A stretch of DNA of 64,000 nt from Prauserella_A sp040635515 (GCA_040635515.1 JBEYHY010000006.1:496001-560000); one strand, 5' to 3'. Positions 42,063-51,219 are shown, counted from the first letter of the stretch. Notes: generated by a model not told the origin, from the letters alone. Translations and numbers: made by a program.

Positions 42063-42974
42063 TCAAGCCGACGAACCGGCGCGCACGGCGGCTACCCAAT
42101 CAGCAGCCTCGTCGAAATCCTGGTTCGCGGCGCCGGGATCGATGGTGGCCTCGACCCCGTCCGCCCTCGGATGCGAACCCAGGAACCGCACGTTGTTGCA
42201 CCGCCTGCGCAACGCGGCGAGCGCGTCACCGATACGGGTTTCGGCGACGTGACCCTCGAAGTCGATGAAGAACCGGTAGAGCCCGAAGTTTCCCTTGATC
42301 GGCCGCGCGTCGAGCCGCGTGAGGTTGATACCCCGGGTCGCGAGTTCGTCGAGCAGTTCCGCGAGCGCCCCCGTGCGGTTGGCCGCGGCGGCCACAATGG
42401 ACGTGCGGTCGGCGCCGGTCGGCTCGGGCAGCGTGCCCGGCGGGCTCAGCAACAGGAACCTGGTCCTGGCATCCGCGACGTCGGCGACTTCGGTGGCGAG
42501 CACACGAAGTGGATAGTGCTCGACGGCGACCGGTGCCGTGACGGCCGCGTCGTACTCCCCTCGCTGGACGGCGACCGCCGCCGCCGCGGTCGAGGAAGCG
42601 ACCACCGTGCGCGCTTCGGGAAGGTTCCGCTCGACCCATTGCCGGACCTGCGCGAGCGCGTGCGGGTGACTCGCGACAGTGCGCACGGTGCCGACGTCCT
42701 CGCGCGTCAGCACACTGAAATGCACGGGCAGCAAGGCTTCGGCTGTCGCGACGAGCGGGGCTCGCTCCGCGAGTCCGTCCAGCGTGGCGGTGACTGGGCC
42801 TTCGACGGAATTCTCGACAGGTACACATGCGGCTTCACACGCACCGTCGCGAACGGCACTCAGCGCGGCCGTGATGGTTTCGACGGGCAGCAGCTCGTCG
42901 CCCTCGGCGGCGAGGCTCCGCGCGGCCTGCTCGGTGAATGTTCCCTGAGGCCCGAAGTAGGCGATCCGTGGCAC
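42063..42974 (-). CDS. pheA: Prephenate dehydratase
   Basis: Protein of 303 aa. Converts prephenate to phenylpyruvate in phenylalanine biosynthesis. Seen: IAYFGPQGTFTEQAARSL at the N-terminus, VPVENSVEGPVTATLDGLA near 57-75, the catalytic Thr-Arg-Phe in ARTRFLLLS near 170-178, and a C-terminal ACT domain with GALAELLDELATRGINLTRL near 205-224 (Phe-binding region) followed by DARPIKGNFGLYRFFIDFEGH (the ESRP motif reads DARP). The enzyme has no chorismate-mutase domain, as in mycobacteria (Rv3838c). Feedback inhibition by phenylalanine through the ACT domain is expected. It lies upstream of and on the same strand as the histidine phosphatase. Confidence 0.95.
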   Translation of the reverse strand: MPRIAYFGPQGTFTEQAARSLAAEGDELLPVETITAALSAVRDGACEAACVPVENSVEGPVTATLDGLAERAPLVATAEALLPVHFSVLTREDVGTVRTVASHPHALAQVRQWVERNLPEARTVVASSTAAAAVAVQRGEYDAAVTAPVAVEHYPLRVLATEVADVADARTRFLLLSPPGTLPEPTGADRTSIVAAAANRTGALAELLDELATRGINLTRLDARPIKGNFGLYRFFIDFEGHVAETRIGDALAALRRRCNNVRFLGSHPRADGVEATIDPGAANQDFDEAADWVAAVRAGSSA

Positions 42975-43069
42975 CGGGTCAGGCTACGGTCCACGGTGAG
43001 AGCACTTTCACTCGCATAGCCGGTCGTCAATGTGGTTACTTGGCGCGCTTTCTTTGCCATGCTGTAGGC

Positions 43070-43684
43070 GTGACCGCCGAATCGGGCATGCGTTCCAGCC
43101 GCTGCGGATCCGTTGGTGAAGATCGGCAGCGCGCGCCGGAACTCGTGCTGTGCGCCGTGGACGAAGCCTTGGCCCATGCGTGGGAATCGGTACTGGAGGC
43201 CGTGTCCGGCCCGGTGAGAGTCCATCAAGGATCGGTACTCGACGTTCCGGCACAGGCCGTGGTCAGTCCCGCCAATTCCTACGGCTGGATGCGGGGCGGC
43301 GTCGACGCCGTCTACGCGAAGGCCTTCCCCGAAGTCGAGCAGAACGTGCGCAGCGCGGTGCTCGCCTATCACGGCGGGGAGTTGCCCATCGGCGAAGCCG
43401 TCGTCGTCCCCACCGGCGAGGTCATTCCGGAATGGCTCATCGCCGCGCCGACGATGCGGGAGCCAGGCGAGCGGCTTCCTCCCGACACCGTGCATCCGTA
43501 TCTCGCGGCGAGGGCCGTCTTCCTGCTGTGGCGCGACGGCCGCTTCGAACACGGCACGGAGGTCCGTGATTCCGTCGACACGATCGCGATGCCCGGTCTC
43601 GGCACCGGCGTCGGCGGGGTGCCGCCGCAAACGTGCGCGCGGCAGGTGTCGGCCGCGTGGGACGACGTGTTCGTCGCTTCCTGA
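43070..43684 (+). CDS. Macrodomain protein
   Basis: Protein of 204 aa. The macrodomain starts near residue 40 (VHQGSVLDVPAQAVVSPANSYG) with the ADP-ribose-binding VVSPANSYGWMRGGVDAVY (Asn and GG loop) and ends with DTIAMPGLGTGVGGVPP, the phosphate-binding loop. Macrodomains bind or hydrolyse ADP-ribose adducts. I start at the GTG at 43070; CATGCT six bases upstream would fit leaderless initiation. The first 40 residues (MRSSRCGSVGEDRQR) resemble nothing known. It is divergent from pheA and lies 125 bp upstream of coaA in the same direction. A link to NAD or ADP-ribosylation control is inferred only from the fold. Confidence 0.85.
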   Translation: MTAESGMRSSRCGSVGEDRQRAPELVLCAVDEALAHAWESVLEAVSGPVRVHQGSVLDVPAQAVVSPANSYGWMRGGVDAVYAKAFPEVEQNVRSAVLAYHGGELPIGEAVVVPTGEVIPEWLIAAPTMREPGERLPPDTVHPYLAARAVFLLWRDGRFEHGTEVRDSVDTIAMPGLGTGVGGVPPQTCARQVSAAWDDVFVAS

Positions 43685-43809
43685 CCGCCTCGGCAAGTAC
43701 ATCCGGCGTGTAGAAGGTCACAGCGCGTTTTCAGCCGGTAAGCCCTACCGTTGAATGCGCGTTACACAGATGTACGGCGCCGGCCCATCGACGGGCGAGG
43801 AGTGAGCGA

Positions 43810-44742
43810 ATGCCACGGGTCCGTGAGCTGAGCCCATATGTCGAGTTGCAGCGCGATCAGTGGCGTGAATTGCGTCGCTCGACGCCATTGCCACTCACGG
43901 CGAGCGAGCTGATGAAGCTCAGGGGACTCGGCGAGCAAATCGACCTGAACGAGGTCGCGGAGGTTTACCTTCCGCTGTCGAGATTGATAAATCTGCAGGT
44001 CGCGGCACGGCAACGGCTGTACGAGGCCACCACGACGTTTCTCGGCGAGGACGCGCACGGCACGAAGGTGCCTTTCATCATCGGCGTCGCGGGCAGTGTC
44101 GCCGTCGGCAAGTCGACGACGGCGCGCATCCTGCGCACGTTGCTCGCTCGCTGGCCCGACCACCCCAGCGTCGATCTGGTCACGACGGACGGTTTCCTCT
44201 ATCCGCGTACCGAGCTGATGCGGCGGGGCATCATGCACCGCAAGGGATTCCCGGAGAGCTACGATCGCAGGGCTCTGCTGCGGTTCGTCACCGACGTGAA
44301 ATCCGGCGCCGACGAGGTACGCGCCCCCGTCTATTCCCACCTCGCCTACGACATCCTCCCCGGCGAGGAGCAGGTGGTACACAAGCCCGACATCCTCATC
44401 CTCGAAGGGCTCAACGTCCTCCAGCCCGGCCCCAGCCTGACCGTGTCGGACCTGTTCGACTTCTCGATCTACGTCGACGCGCACACGGCCGACATCGAGC
44501 GGTGGTACATCGACCGGTTCCTGGAACTCAGGTACACGGCGTTCTCCGACCCGAGTTCACACTTCCACCACTTCGCGAGCCTGCCGGACGACGAGGCACG
44601 TATCGAGGCGCGGCACCTGTGGAAGACGATCAACGAGCCCAATCTGATGGCCAACATCAGGCCGACCAGGCCAAGGGCGACGCTGGTGTTGCGCAAGGAC
44701 GCCGACCACTCGATCAACCGGGTTCGCCTTCGCAAACTCTGA
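43810..44742 (+). CDS. coaA: Pantothenate kinase, type I
   Basis: Protein of 310 aa, standard length. Phosphorylates pantothenate in the first step of coenzyme A synthesis. Seen: the P-loop GVAGSVAVGKST at residues 92-103, the DGFLYP block near 127-132, RKGFPESYDR near 142-151, YSHLAYDILPGE near 175-186, ILEGLNVLQ near 200-208, and the C-terminal LRKDADHSINRVRLRKL. CoA feedback inhibition is usual for this type. Start ATG is preceded by GAGGAG about nine bases upstream. The 125-bp gap before it carries a possible promoter but no clear operator. Confidence 0.96.
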   Translation: MPRVRELSPYVELQRDQWRELRRSTPLPLTASELMKLRGLGEQIDLNEVAEVYLPLSRLINLQVAARQRLYEATTTFLGEDAHGTKVPFIIGVAGSVAVGKSTTARILRTLLARWPDHPSVDLVTTDGFLYPRTELMRRGIMHRKGFPESYDRRALLRFVTDVKSGADEVRAPVYSHLAYDILPGEEQVVHKPDILILEGLNVLQPGPSLTVSDLFDFSIYVDAHTADIERWYIDRFLELRYTAFSDPSSHFHHFASLPDDEARIEARHLWKTINEPNLMANIRPTRPRATLVLRKDADHSINRVRLRKL

Positions 44743-44855
44743 GCAGGCACGATTCTCGCCGAACGACGAATCCGGAGCTCAGGGCCGCGTCCGCCTCCCC
44801 TCCACGGGTGAGCGTCACCTGACTGGCCCTGGATCTTCACGTTTTTCCGGCGAAG

Positions 44856-47387
44856 ATGTCCTGTGTGACCGACCGGATGAGCGGCTTCGTCGTGCAAGTC
44901 CTCGGTCCGCTGCGGCTCAGGCGAAGGGGCGGCGACGTCGCGATCAACGACTCCCGGCTCATCCCCGTGCTCGCCTGCCTCGTCGTACACGCCAACACAC
45001 CGGTGCCGGTGGACACCCTGATCGAGGCGGGCTGGGGTGGCGATCCGCCCGCGCACGCGAGAGACGCGCTCGAATCCCGGCTCTCCAGGCTACGCACCCT
45101 GCTTGCCGGTGACGGCGACGTCTCGTGGGAAGGGCAGAACTGCGTCCTGCGCGTCGAACCGCGCCGCATCGACGCCGTCCGGTTCGAACGGCTCGTCGCG
45201 GCCGCCTCGCGCAGCCGTCCTCAGCGGGCGATGACCCTGCTCACCAGGGCACTCGCGCTGTGGAGAGCACCGGCCTACCCGGAACTGGTTCGCGAAGGAC
45301 TCGCCCACCCGCAGGCGTTGCGCCTCGGCGAACTGCGGCTGGAGGCCATCGAGACGCTCGCCATGCACGAGTTGTCGGCGGGGCAACCGGAATCGGCCAT
45401 CGCGAGACTGCTCGACGTGCTGACCGCGGAACCGTTTCGCCAGCGGACAACCGCGTTGCTCATGCGGGTCTACCGGGTCCTCGGTCGCGACGAGGAAGCC
45501 GCGATGGCCTACGAATCCATGCGCGAACGACTGGACAGTGCACTGCACACCGAGCCCTCCGCCGAGTTACGGTCGCTCAGCCGAGGCTTGCTCGCGATGC
45601 CGCACTCGCCCGGTTCGTTGACCGGAAGGCAACGAGAGTGCGACCGGCTGCTCACGATGGCCGACAACGAACGGCTGGTCACCGTGACAGGTCAGGGCGG
45701 AGTGGGAAAAACCCGGCTGCTGCGCGAGATCCTTCCCCGGTTCACCGATCCGGCAGTCCTCGTTGAACTGTGCACAGTGGACTCCGAAGGAGTCGTGCTC
45801 GCCGTCGCCGCCGCGCTCGGCGTCCACGCACCGGGATCGGTGACCGCATTGGTCGCCGCGATCGCCGACGAACTCGCCACTCGCAGGACGGTGCTCGTCC
45901 TCGACAACTGCGAGCACGTACTCGACGCGGTACGGGAACTGCTCACGACCGTACTCAGCGAAACCACGGTGAGCACGGTGCTGGCAACGAGCAGGGTTCC
46001 GCTCGGTCTCGGCGGAGAGCGGGTGATGCCGCTGACCGGGCTCGAAACATGGGACGAGGTGCGCGCGCTGCTGATGCGCCGAGCACACGCCATCAGGCCC
46101 GGCTTCGCGGTGACTGACAGCCAGCTCGACCGGATCAGGGAATGGCTTCGCACGGTCGAGGGTCTTCCGCTCGGCATCGAGCTCGCGGCGGCCCGCATCG
46201 CCACCGAAGGGCTCGACGACCTTCCTCCGCTGCCGAAGGATGTGGTCACCTGGTCGGTCGAGCGACTCGACGATCAGGAGCGGGAGTCGCTTGCCGCACT
46301 CGCCGTCTTCCACGGTGAGTTCGACGGAGCGGCAGCCGAGGCCGTGACGGGTTCGGACACCGCGGTGACCGGCCTCGCGCGGACCGGCCTGCTCGGCGGG
46401 CAAGACGCGCGGTACCGGGCTCCGGAACTGGTCCGGCAGGTCGCGGCCCGCGGGCTGCGCGGCTCCCACCAGGAAGGGAAGGTCAGGGATCGGCACGCGC
46501 GCTGGTGCCTCGATCTGGTCACCTCCGCGGTGGCGGCTGCCAACGGAAAGGACGAGCTTGCCGCGACGGCATCGATCCTCGGCGCCGCGAAGGACATCGT
46601 CGGCGCACTGAGCTGGGCGAGCCACGAGGAACCGATACTCGCGGCCAACCTTGGCGGCAGGACGGGACTGCTCTTCCCCCACCGATCCGAAGTGGACATT
46701 CATGCGGCGCAGTGGCGGCTCGCGTGGCAGGAACACCCGGGATTGTCCGCCCACGCCTTGCTGCTCGGGGCAGGAGCGAAAGCGGCACTGCGATTCGGTG
46801 CCGCGGCCGAGGCACTGTCACTCGCCGAAAAGGCATACGGTGCGGCGGAAAGTGCCGAGGAAAGCTACCTCGCGCTTTCGACCATCGCACTGTCCTATCG
46901 CGACCTTTCCCGGCCGGAGCAGGCCGAGCGGTCCTGTCTCGGCATTCTCGAACTCGAAGGACTCGCTCCGGCTTGTCTTGCCGAGGCAACCGCGACGCTC
47001 TCCCTGCTCGCGACCACGCGCGGCGACACGGAGGAAGCAGGAGCGAGGGCCAACGCGGCGAGGGCGCTCGCCGAAACCGCCGGTGCACCGAGCAGGCTCG
47101 CGTTCGCCCGCTACGCGCAAGGCGAAGCCGAAGTGGCCCGCGACCTGAGTGCGGGCGCCGCCATTCTGCTCGAAGCGCGCGCGGAAGCCAAGTCCGCACA
47201 GGCTTCGCTCGTACTCGGCCCCGCGACGACGACGCTGGCCGCCGCGCTCGTCCGCCTCGGCAGGCAGGCGGAGGCGGCGGCGTTGCTACCGGAGGCGATC
47301 GCACACTGGGAACGACTCGGCAGCCAGCCGTGGCAGCGGGTCACCTCCCGCATCGGCGACGAACTGAGAGCGCTGACCGGTCGCTGA
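44856..47387 (+). CDS. AfsR/SARP-like transcriptional regulator, shorter paralogue
   Basis: Protein of 843 aa. OmpR-type winged helix (about 12-95: VQVLGPLRLRRRGGDVAI), BTAD domain (about 100-245), NB-ARC ATPase with Walker A VTVTGQGGVGKTRLL near residue 273-287 and Walker B VLVLDNCEHVL near 345-355, then a winged helix and a short TPR-like tail (about 600-843). Same architecture as the 1068-aa regulator at 23.5 kb but with a shorter C-terminus, so the window holds two members. Start could be ATG 44856 or the ATG seven codons later. No biosynthetic cluster adjoins it; the nearest downstream gene is the small membrane protein behind the G tract. Target unknown. Confidence 0.88.
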   Translation: MSCVTDRMSGFVVQVLGPLRLRRRGGDVAINDSRLIPVLACLVVHANTPVPVDTLIEAGWGGDPPAHARDALESRLSRLRTLLAGDGDVSWEGQNCVLRVEPRRIDAVRFERLVAAASRSRPQRAMTLLTRALALWRAPAYPELVREGLAHPQALRLGELRLEAIETLAMHELSAGQPESAIARLLDVLTAEPFRQRTTALLMRVYRVLGRDEEAAMAYESMRERLDSALHTEPSAELRSLSRGLLAMPHSPGSLTGRQRECDRLLTMADNERLVTVTGQGGVGKTRLLREILPRFTDPAVLVELCTVDSEGVVLAVAAALGVHAPGSVTALVAAIADELATRRTVLVLDNCEHVLDAVRELLTTVLSETTVSTVLATSRVPLGLGGERVMPLTGLETWDEVRALLMRRAHAIRPGFAVTDSQLDRIREWLRTVEGLPLGIELAAARIATEGLDDLPPLPKDVVTWSVERLDDQERESLAALAVFHGEFDGAAAEAVTGSDTAVTGLARTGLLGGQDARYRAPELVRQVAARGLRGSHQEGKVRDRHARWCLDLVTSAVAAANGKDELAATASILGAAKDIVGALSWASHEEPILAANLGGRTGLLFPHRSEVDIHAAQWRLAWQEHPGLSAHALLLGAGAKAALRFGAAAEALSLAEKAYGAAESAEESYLALSTIALSYRDLSRPEQAERSCLGILELEGLAPACLAEATATLSLLATTRGDTEEAGARANAARALAETAGAPSRLAFARYAQGEAEVARDLSAGAAILLEARAEAKSAQASLVLGPATTTLAAALVRLGRQAEAAALLPEAIAHWERLGSQPWQRVTSRIGDELRALTGR

Positions 47388-47416
47388 GGCACGGAGAGCG
47401 GCTTCCTCGTCCGATC

Positions 47417-47430
47417 GGCCGATATCGGCC
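47417..47430. promoter_or_regulatory. 14-bp palindrome with repeated half-site
   Basis: GGCCGATATCGGCC is a perfect palindrome 30 bp after the regulator gene and about 100 bp upstream of the small membrane-protein gene. The half-site GGCCGATA recurs at 47449-47456. Its core CCGATATCGG also occurs at 21260-21269. Likely operator; regulator unknown. Confidence 0.4.
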
Positions 47431-47510
47431 CCGGAGCAGTAACCGGTTGGCCGATAGCACAAGCCCTCGTCGCCGGTGACCCTTGTGAGTAAGAAACATG
47501 CCCTTGAGCA

Positions 47511-47522
47511 GGGGGGGGGGGG
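47511..47522 (+). repeat. Homopolymeric G12 tract at a ribosome-binding site
   Basis: Twelve consecutive G residues, followed by AGG, run straight into the GGAGG that lies eight bases before the ATG at 47534. Tracts of this length change length by slipped-strand replication. It could also be a sequencing or assembly error-prone spot. Confidence 0.85.
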
Positions 47523-47533
47523 AGGCAACACCG

Positions 47534-47704
47534 ATGGTATCCATCATCCTTACCTGGATCGGCGCGATCCTCGGTATCGCTGTACTACTGGCCATGGCAT
47601 TCGGTGCCTTCGTGCTGGATTTCGACGACGCACGCAACAGCGCAGACCACAAGAAGCGGCGCGCGCTGCCGAACACGACGACACCGACAACGCCAACTCC
47701 CTGA
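47534..47704 (+). CDS. Small single-helix membrane protein
   Basis: Protein of 56 aa: one membrane helix (IILTWIGAILGIAVLLAMAFGAF, residues about 4-26; quoted in part IILTWIGAILGIAVLLAM), then an acidic DFDDAR, a basic HKKRRALP and a Thr/Pro-rich tail. No family recognised. GGAGG eight bases before the ATG, fused to a G12 tract, is a strong ribosome-binding site. A longer form from ATG 47498 reads through the tract (MPLSRGGGEATP) and would shift frame if the G number changed by one. Convergent with the 408-aa gene, with 11 bases between stops. Confidence 0.55.
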   Translation: MVSIILTWIGAILGIAVLLAMAFGAFVLDFDDARNSADHKKRRALPNTTTPTTPTP

Positions 47705-47715
47705 TCGGGCGCGGG

Positions 47716-48942
47716 TCACCTGCCTGCGCTTTTCGGCAGCGCGATCCGCGCCTTCCGGATCTCCTCGATCAGTCTCGTTTTCCGGCGGTGCTCCTCGACG
47801 AGCGCCGCGAGATACTCACCGAATTCCTCACCGGTTCCCGCTTTCCGGTGCAGGGTGCGCAGTCTGCGCAGCTGGGCGGCCGCCGTCACGTAGTGCTGGG
47901 CGTCCTTCCGGTCGATCAACCCGCCGATGTGTTCCCGGTACACCGGGATCAACGCGGCGGGCTCCTCCCGCGAGGCAAGCTTCCACGCTTCATCGGCCCT
48001 GCCGTCGGCGAGCAGTTCCCGCACCGGAGCGACCGGATCTCCCCGCTCGCCGTCCGCAGGCTCCTTCGCGTCGCTCTCGCCGACGTCCCGCACCGGCTCG
48101 TCCTCGGCGACCTCGGCCGCGGCGGCGGCCCTCCGCCTGCTTGCCCTTTCCAGCGCCGCGATCGGCTTTCCCCTCCGCGCGCCGTTTTCGGTGCCGAGCG
48201 CGGTCGCCGCGTGCGCGATCGCCTCGGCGTGCCTGCCCGCCGCTCGCAGTATCCGCACGATCCGCAGACTGACGTCGATCCGGGGCAATTGTTCCGACAG
48301 CATCGCGATCACCGTGTCGACGTCACCGGTGACCTCGGCGTGCTGCTCGTTCAACCTCCTCGCCGTCGCCCTGCGACGTTCGTCATCGCCCCGCTCGGCC
48401 AATACTTCATCCACAGTGGACTTGACGAGCGTGAGCCCCTTCTGCCCCAGCGCTTCCGCGAAATCGACGAGGGAGATGTTGGGCCACACCGGCCGGTCGA
48501 AGGCCGTGCTGAGCAACCAGTTCGCGAGTTCGGCCGGCTCCGGCGGATGCGCGGCACACGCCCTCGCGTACAGCGCGACGGCGCGATCGAGGTGATCGGC
48601 GATGGCCCCCGACGGATCGTCGAGGTCACCAAGCGCCGCCGTGATCTTGTCCACCGCACGCCGTGCCAGCGGGGCGACATCGGCCCTCGTTCCGGAGTCG
48701 AGCAACCGCTGGAGCGTGTCGAGCACCGATGCGATCTGCACCGACTCCGCCGTTCTCACCGCTGTGTCCAGCAGGTCGCTGACCTCGGCCAGGTCACCGG
48801 CCGCGGGCCCTTCGGCCATCGCGAGCAGTCTGTCGCGCAGTTCGTGGTCCCGCTCGGCGTGCTCACACAGCAGGTCGGCAAGCCGCGCCGAATCGAGCGA
48901 ACGGAGGAACGAACGCAGGTCCGATTGGGGGGTCACCCGCAC
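47716..48942 (-). CDS. Helical-repeat protein of unknown function
   Basis: Protein of 408 aa, almost wholly helical. The N-terminus (DLRSFLRSLDSARLADLLCEHAERDHELRDRLL; quoted in part RLADLLCEHAERDHELRD) and the C-terminus (EEHRRKTRLIEEIRKARI) resemble the helical region that follows the zinc finger in SWIM-type proteins and DUF6880 proteins, but no SWIM or other zinc-binding motif is present. A Lys/Glu/Ala-rich, probably disordered linker lies near residues 265-305. It follows the SF1 helicase gene by nine bases on the same strand, so the two are co-expressed and may act together. No enzymatic motif is visible. Function unknown. Confidence 0.6.
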   Translation of the reverse strand: MRVTPQSDLRSFLRSLDSARLADLLCEHAERDHELRDRLLAMAEGPAAGDLAEVSDLLDTAVRTAESVQIASVLDTLQRLLDSGTRADVAPLARRAVDKITAALGDLDDPSGAIADHLDRAVALYARACAAHPPEPAELANWLLSTAFDRPVWPNISLVDFAEALGQKGLTLVKSTVDEVLAERGDDERRRATARRLNEQHAEVTGDVDTVIAMLSEQLPRIDVSLRIVRILRAAGRHAEAIAHAATALGTENGARRGKPIAALERASRRRAAAAAEVAEDEPVRDVGESDAKEPADGERGDPVAPVRELLADGRADEAWKLASREEPAALIPVYREHIGGLIDRKDAQHYVTAAAQLRRLRTLHRKAGTGEEFGEYLAALVEEHRRKTRLIEEIRKARIALPKSAGR

Positions 48943-48951
48943 ATCGTGCCA

Positions 48952-51219
48952 CTAGAAGCTCGCCCGTTGGTCACCGTAACGTGCCGATTGGTCGCCTGCT
49001 GTGGCCACTGTTGCGCCCACTGCCGTACCCACAACCGCCGCTCGCTGTCGCGGGATGAGCAGATCGGCCAGTTTCCGCACGGTCACGACGCTCTGCAGAC
49101 GCAGCGCGTTCACCACCCCGAGCGGGCTGCCGATGGGCGCGGCCTTCACGGCTTCGAGGTCGGCGAGCAAGTACAACCGCGTGCGCGCACGCGTCACGGC
49201 CGAGCCGAACGACCGCATCCGCGCCGACCAGTCGTCGCCGGTCAAGTCGACCAGCACGGTGCCGAACTCGTTGCGGGCGAGTCCGCGAGCGGTTCCCGCC
49301 GCGACCGTGAGCCGCTCCCGCACGACATCGAGCCAGCACTCGGCGCTCTCCCGGTTCGGCGCGAGAATCGCCGTCCCGTCCGCGCTCACCACGAGCCGGA
49401 CGACCCCGGCGCGGTCGACGGCTTGGCCCTGGGTGTCGAGCAGCACCACCTCGGTGCGCCCGCTTGCCGCGGTGACGTGTTCCTCGTAGCCGATGCCCTG
49501 CGCGAGATACCGGACGGCGGGCCCGAACCGGAACTGCGTGGTCAGGATCGCGCAGCCGGGGTGCTGTTCCGCTTCGGACGCGGTCCTGATGCCGCAGTGG
49601 CTGAACGGGGTCGACAGCAGCCACCGCCGGACCTCGGGGACGTTCCTGAGCCGGGGGTTGCCGACCCGGGGACCCGGCTGCCGGAAATCGCCGAACACCA
49701 CCGCTGTGCTGCCCGCCTGCGCGACGGCACACAACACGTCGGCGAGCCGCGCGGAGCCCGCGTCGTCGACGAGGACGACGTCGAACGGACGGCTTGGCCA
49801 CCGATACCTCGCGGACGACGTGGTGACGATCTGCGCGGAATCCCACGCCGCGGACTCGGTCTCGGCCCTCAGCTTCGCCGAACGTTCGCCGAGCCACCAC
49901 AGCCGTTCTTCGAGCCTGCCCCTTTTCGCCGCCCGCTCCGGCCCCGCGAGCAGGAGGCGCTCTCGTTCCGCGTGAAGTCCTGGAAGCCCCTGCTGCTCGC
50001 ATTCGGCGTGAAACCGGCGATCCCGCTCGGTCACGAGCCCGGTCGAGCGCAATCGCGCGATGCGGCCTCGGAGCCGTTCCAGCTTGACGTGCACCGAAGC
50101 CTCGGTCTCCGCGGCGCGGTCGAGATGCCGGTGCGCGGTTTCGAGCTCGGCGGAGAGGGCGTCCACGTCGGCGTCGGTGACGGGATGGGCCTTGTCGAGG
50201 CACTCCCGCATGCCTGCCTCCAGTTCGGCCCGCTTCGCCTCGGCCTCCCTGAGCGCCTTCCTGTCGGCGCGCCTTCCCCGGTACATCCTGCCGCCGTCGA
50301 GTTTCGCTGAGAGCGCGGCGAGCAGCGGCTGAAGTCGTTCGAGTTGTCGTTCGTGATCGTGTGCCCCGGTCAAGCCTGCTCGCTTGCTCTCGATGGCTTC
50401 CCACTTCGTGCGTGCGGACAGCAAACCCCGCTGTGCCGTGGCGAGTTGCTCGGCCGCCTCCTGGTGCTGTCTTCGCACCGAGGCGAACTCGGCTTCAAGC
50501 CTCGCGGACCGTTCCTCGTTCTCGATCCTTCTGCCCGCCGCGAGATACGCCTCGTGGTCGTAGCCGCCGAGAGCGCGGGTGAGCTCACCGATCCGCTCCT
50601 CGTGAGCTGTCAACCCGGCGAGATCCTCGCGCAGCGCCGACAGTTCCGCCTCGGTCGCGGCGGGGATCCCAGGCGGCTGGTCGCCGGCGTTGACGATGAG
50701 AATGCGCTTGCCCGCCTTGGCGAGTTCGGCGGCGGCCTTCGCGATGAGATGCGTCTTCCCCGAACCGGGAGCGCCCCACACGAGCCGGAGGCCGGGCAGG
50801 AAACACGCCTGATAAGGGTCGGTCGCCGCATCCGGCCTGCCTTCGGCGAGCCGGTCGGCGAGCGTGCCGCCGGGAAGATCGCGCAGCCGGTCCGCGAGTT
50901 CCCTCAGACCGTCGCGTGTGGACACCTCCCGCACCCACACCATGTCGCACTCCGCCGGAAGCGCGCCCGGCACCTTGATCCACATGACGCCGCCGGAGAG
51001 TTCGGCGTTCACCGGGACGGCGGGACCTTCTCGTGGCCCTTCACTACCGGCGAGGCGTACGTCGTCGATGGGGTTGATCCGCCTGCCCCTGAGATCGACG
51101 GCATACCCGCCGTCGTCCAGGTTCCTGACCCGCCCCAGCAGAGTCCATTCGCCCGCTTCTCGCGTGTGCTCGCCTTCGGCCTCGACGGCACTCGCGGCAG
51201 CCAGCCGCCAATCGGACAT
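48952..51219 (-). CDS. SF1 (UPF1/Dna2-like) helicase with inserted coiled coil
   Basis: Protein of 755 aa. An N-terminal domain (1-140) with an OB-like or 1B-type strand pattern precedes Walker A GAPGSGKTHLI at residues 149-159. A long coiled-coil insert (about 225-455) follows, then motif II VDDAG (484-488), motif III GDFRQP (510-515), a Q-x-R motif TTQFRFGP (561-568), and motif VI SAVTRARTRLYLL near 680. This is a superfamily 1 nucleic-acid helicase or translocase with a split core. Motif II has Asp instead of the usual Glu. Start ATG 51219 is supported by AAGGGG six bases upstream. It forms an operon with the 408-aa helical protein. A role in RNA, DNA repair or defence is possible but not shown. 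Confidence 0.82.
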   Translation of the reverse strand: MSDWRLAAASAVEAEGEHTREAGEWTLLGRVRNLDDGGYAVDLRGRRINPIDDVRLAGSEGPREGPAVPVNAELSGGVMWIKVPGALPAECDMVWVREVSTRDGLRELADRLRDLPGGTLADRLAEGRPDAATDPYQACFLPGLRLVWGAPGSGKTHLIAKAAAELAKAGKRILIVNAGDQPPGIPAATEAELSALREDLAGLTAHEERIGELTRALGGYDHEAYLAAGRRIENEERSARLEAEFASVRRQHQEAAEQLATAQRGLLSARTKWEAIESKRAGLTGAHDHERQLERLQPLLAALSAKLDGGRMYRGRRADRKALREAEAKRAELEAGMRECLDKAHPVTDADVDALSAELETAHRHLDRAAETEASVHVKLERLRGRIARLRSTGLVTERDRRFHAECEQQGLPGLHAERERLLLAGPERAAKRGRLEERLWWLGERSAKLRAETESAAWDSAQIVTTSSARYRWPSRPFDVVLVDDAGSARLADVLCAVAQAGSTAVVFGDFRQPGPRVGNPRLRNVPEVRRWLLSTPFSHCGIRTASEAEQHPGCAILTTQFRFGPAVRYLAQGIGYEEHVTAASGRTEVVLLDTQGQAVDRAGVVRLVVSADGTAILAPNRESAECWLDVVRERLTVAAGTARGLARNEFGTVLVDLTGDDWSARMRSFGSAVTRARTRLYLLADLEAVKAAPIGSPLGVVNALRLQSVVTVRKLADLLIPRQRAAVVGTAVGATVATAGDQSARYGDQRASF

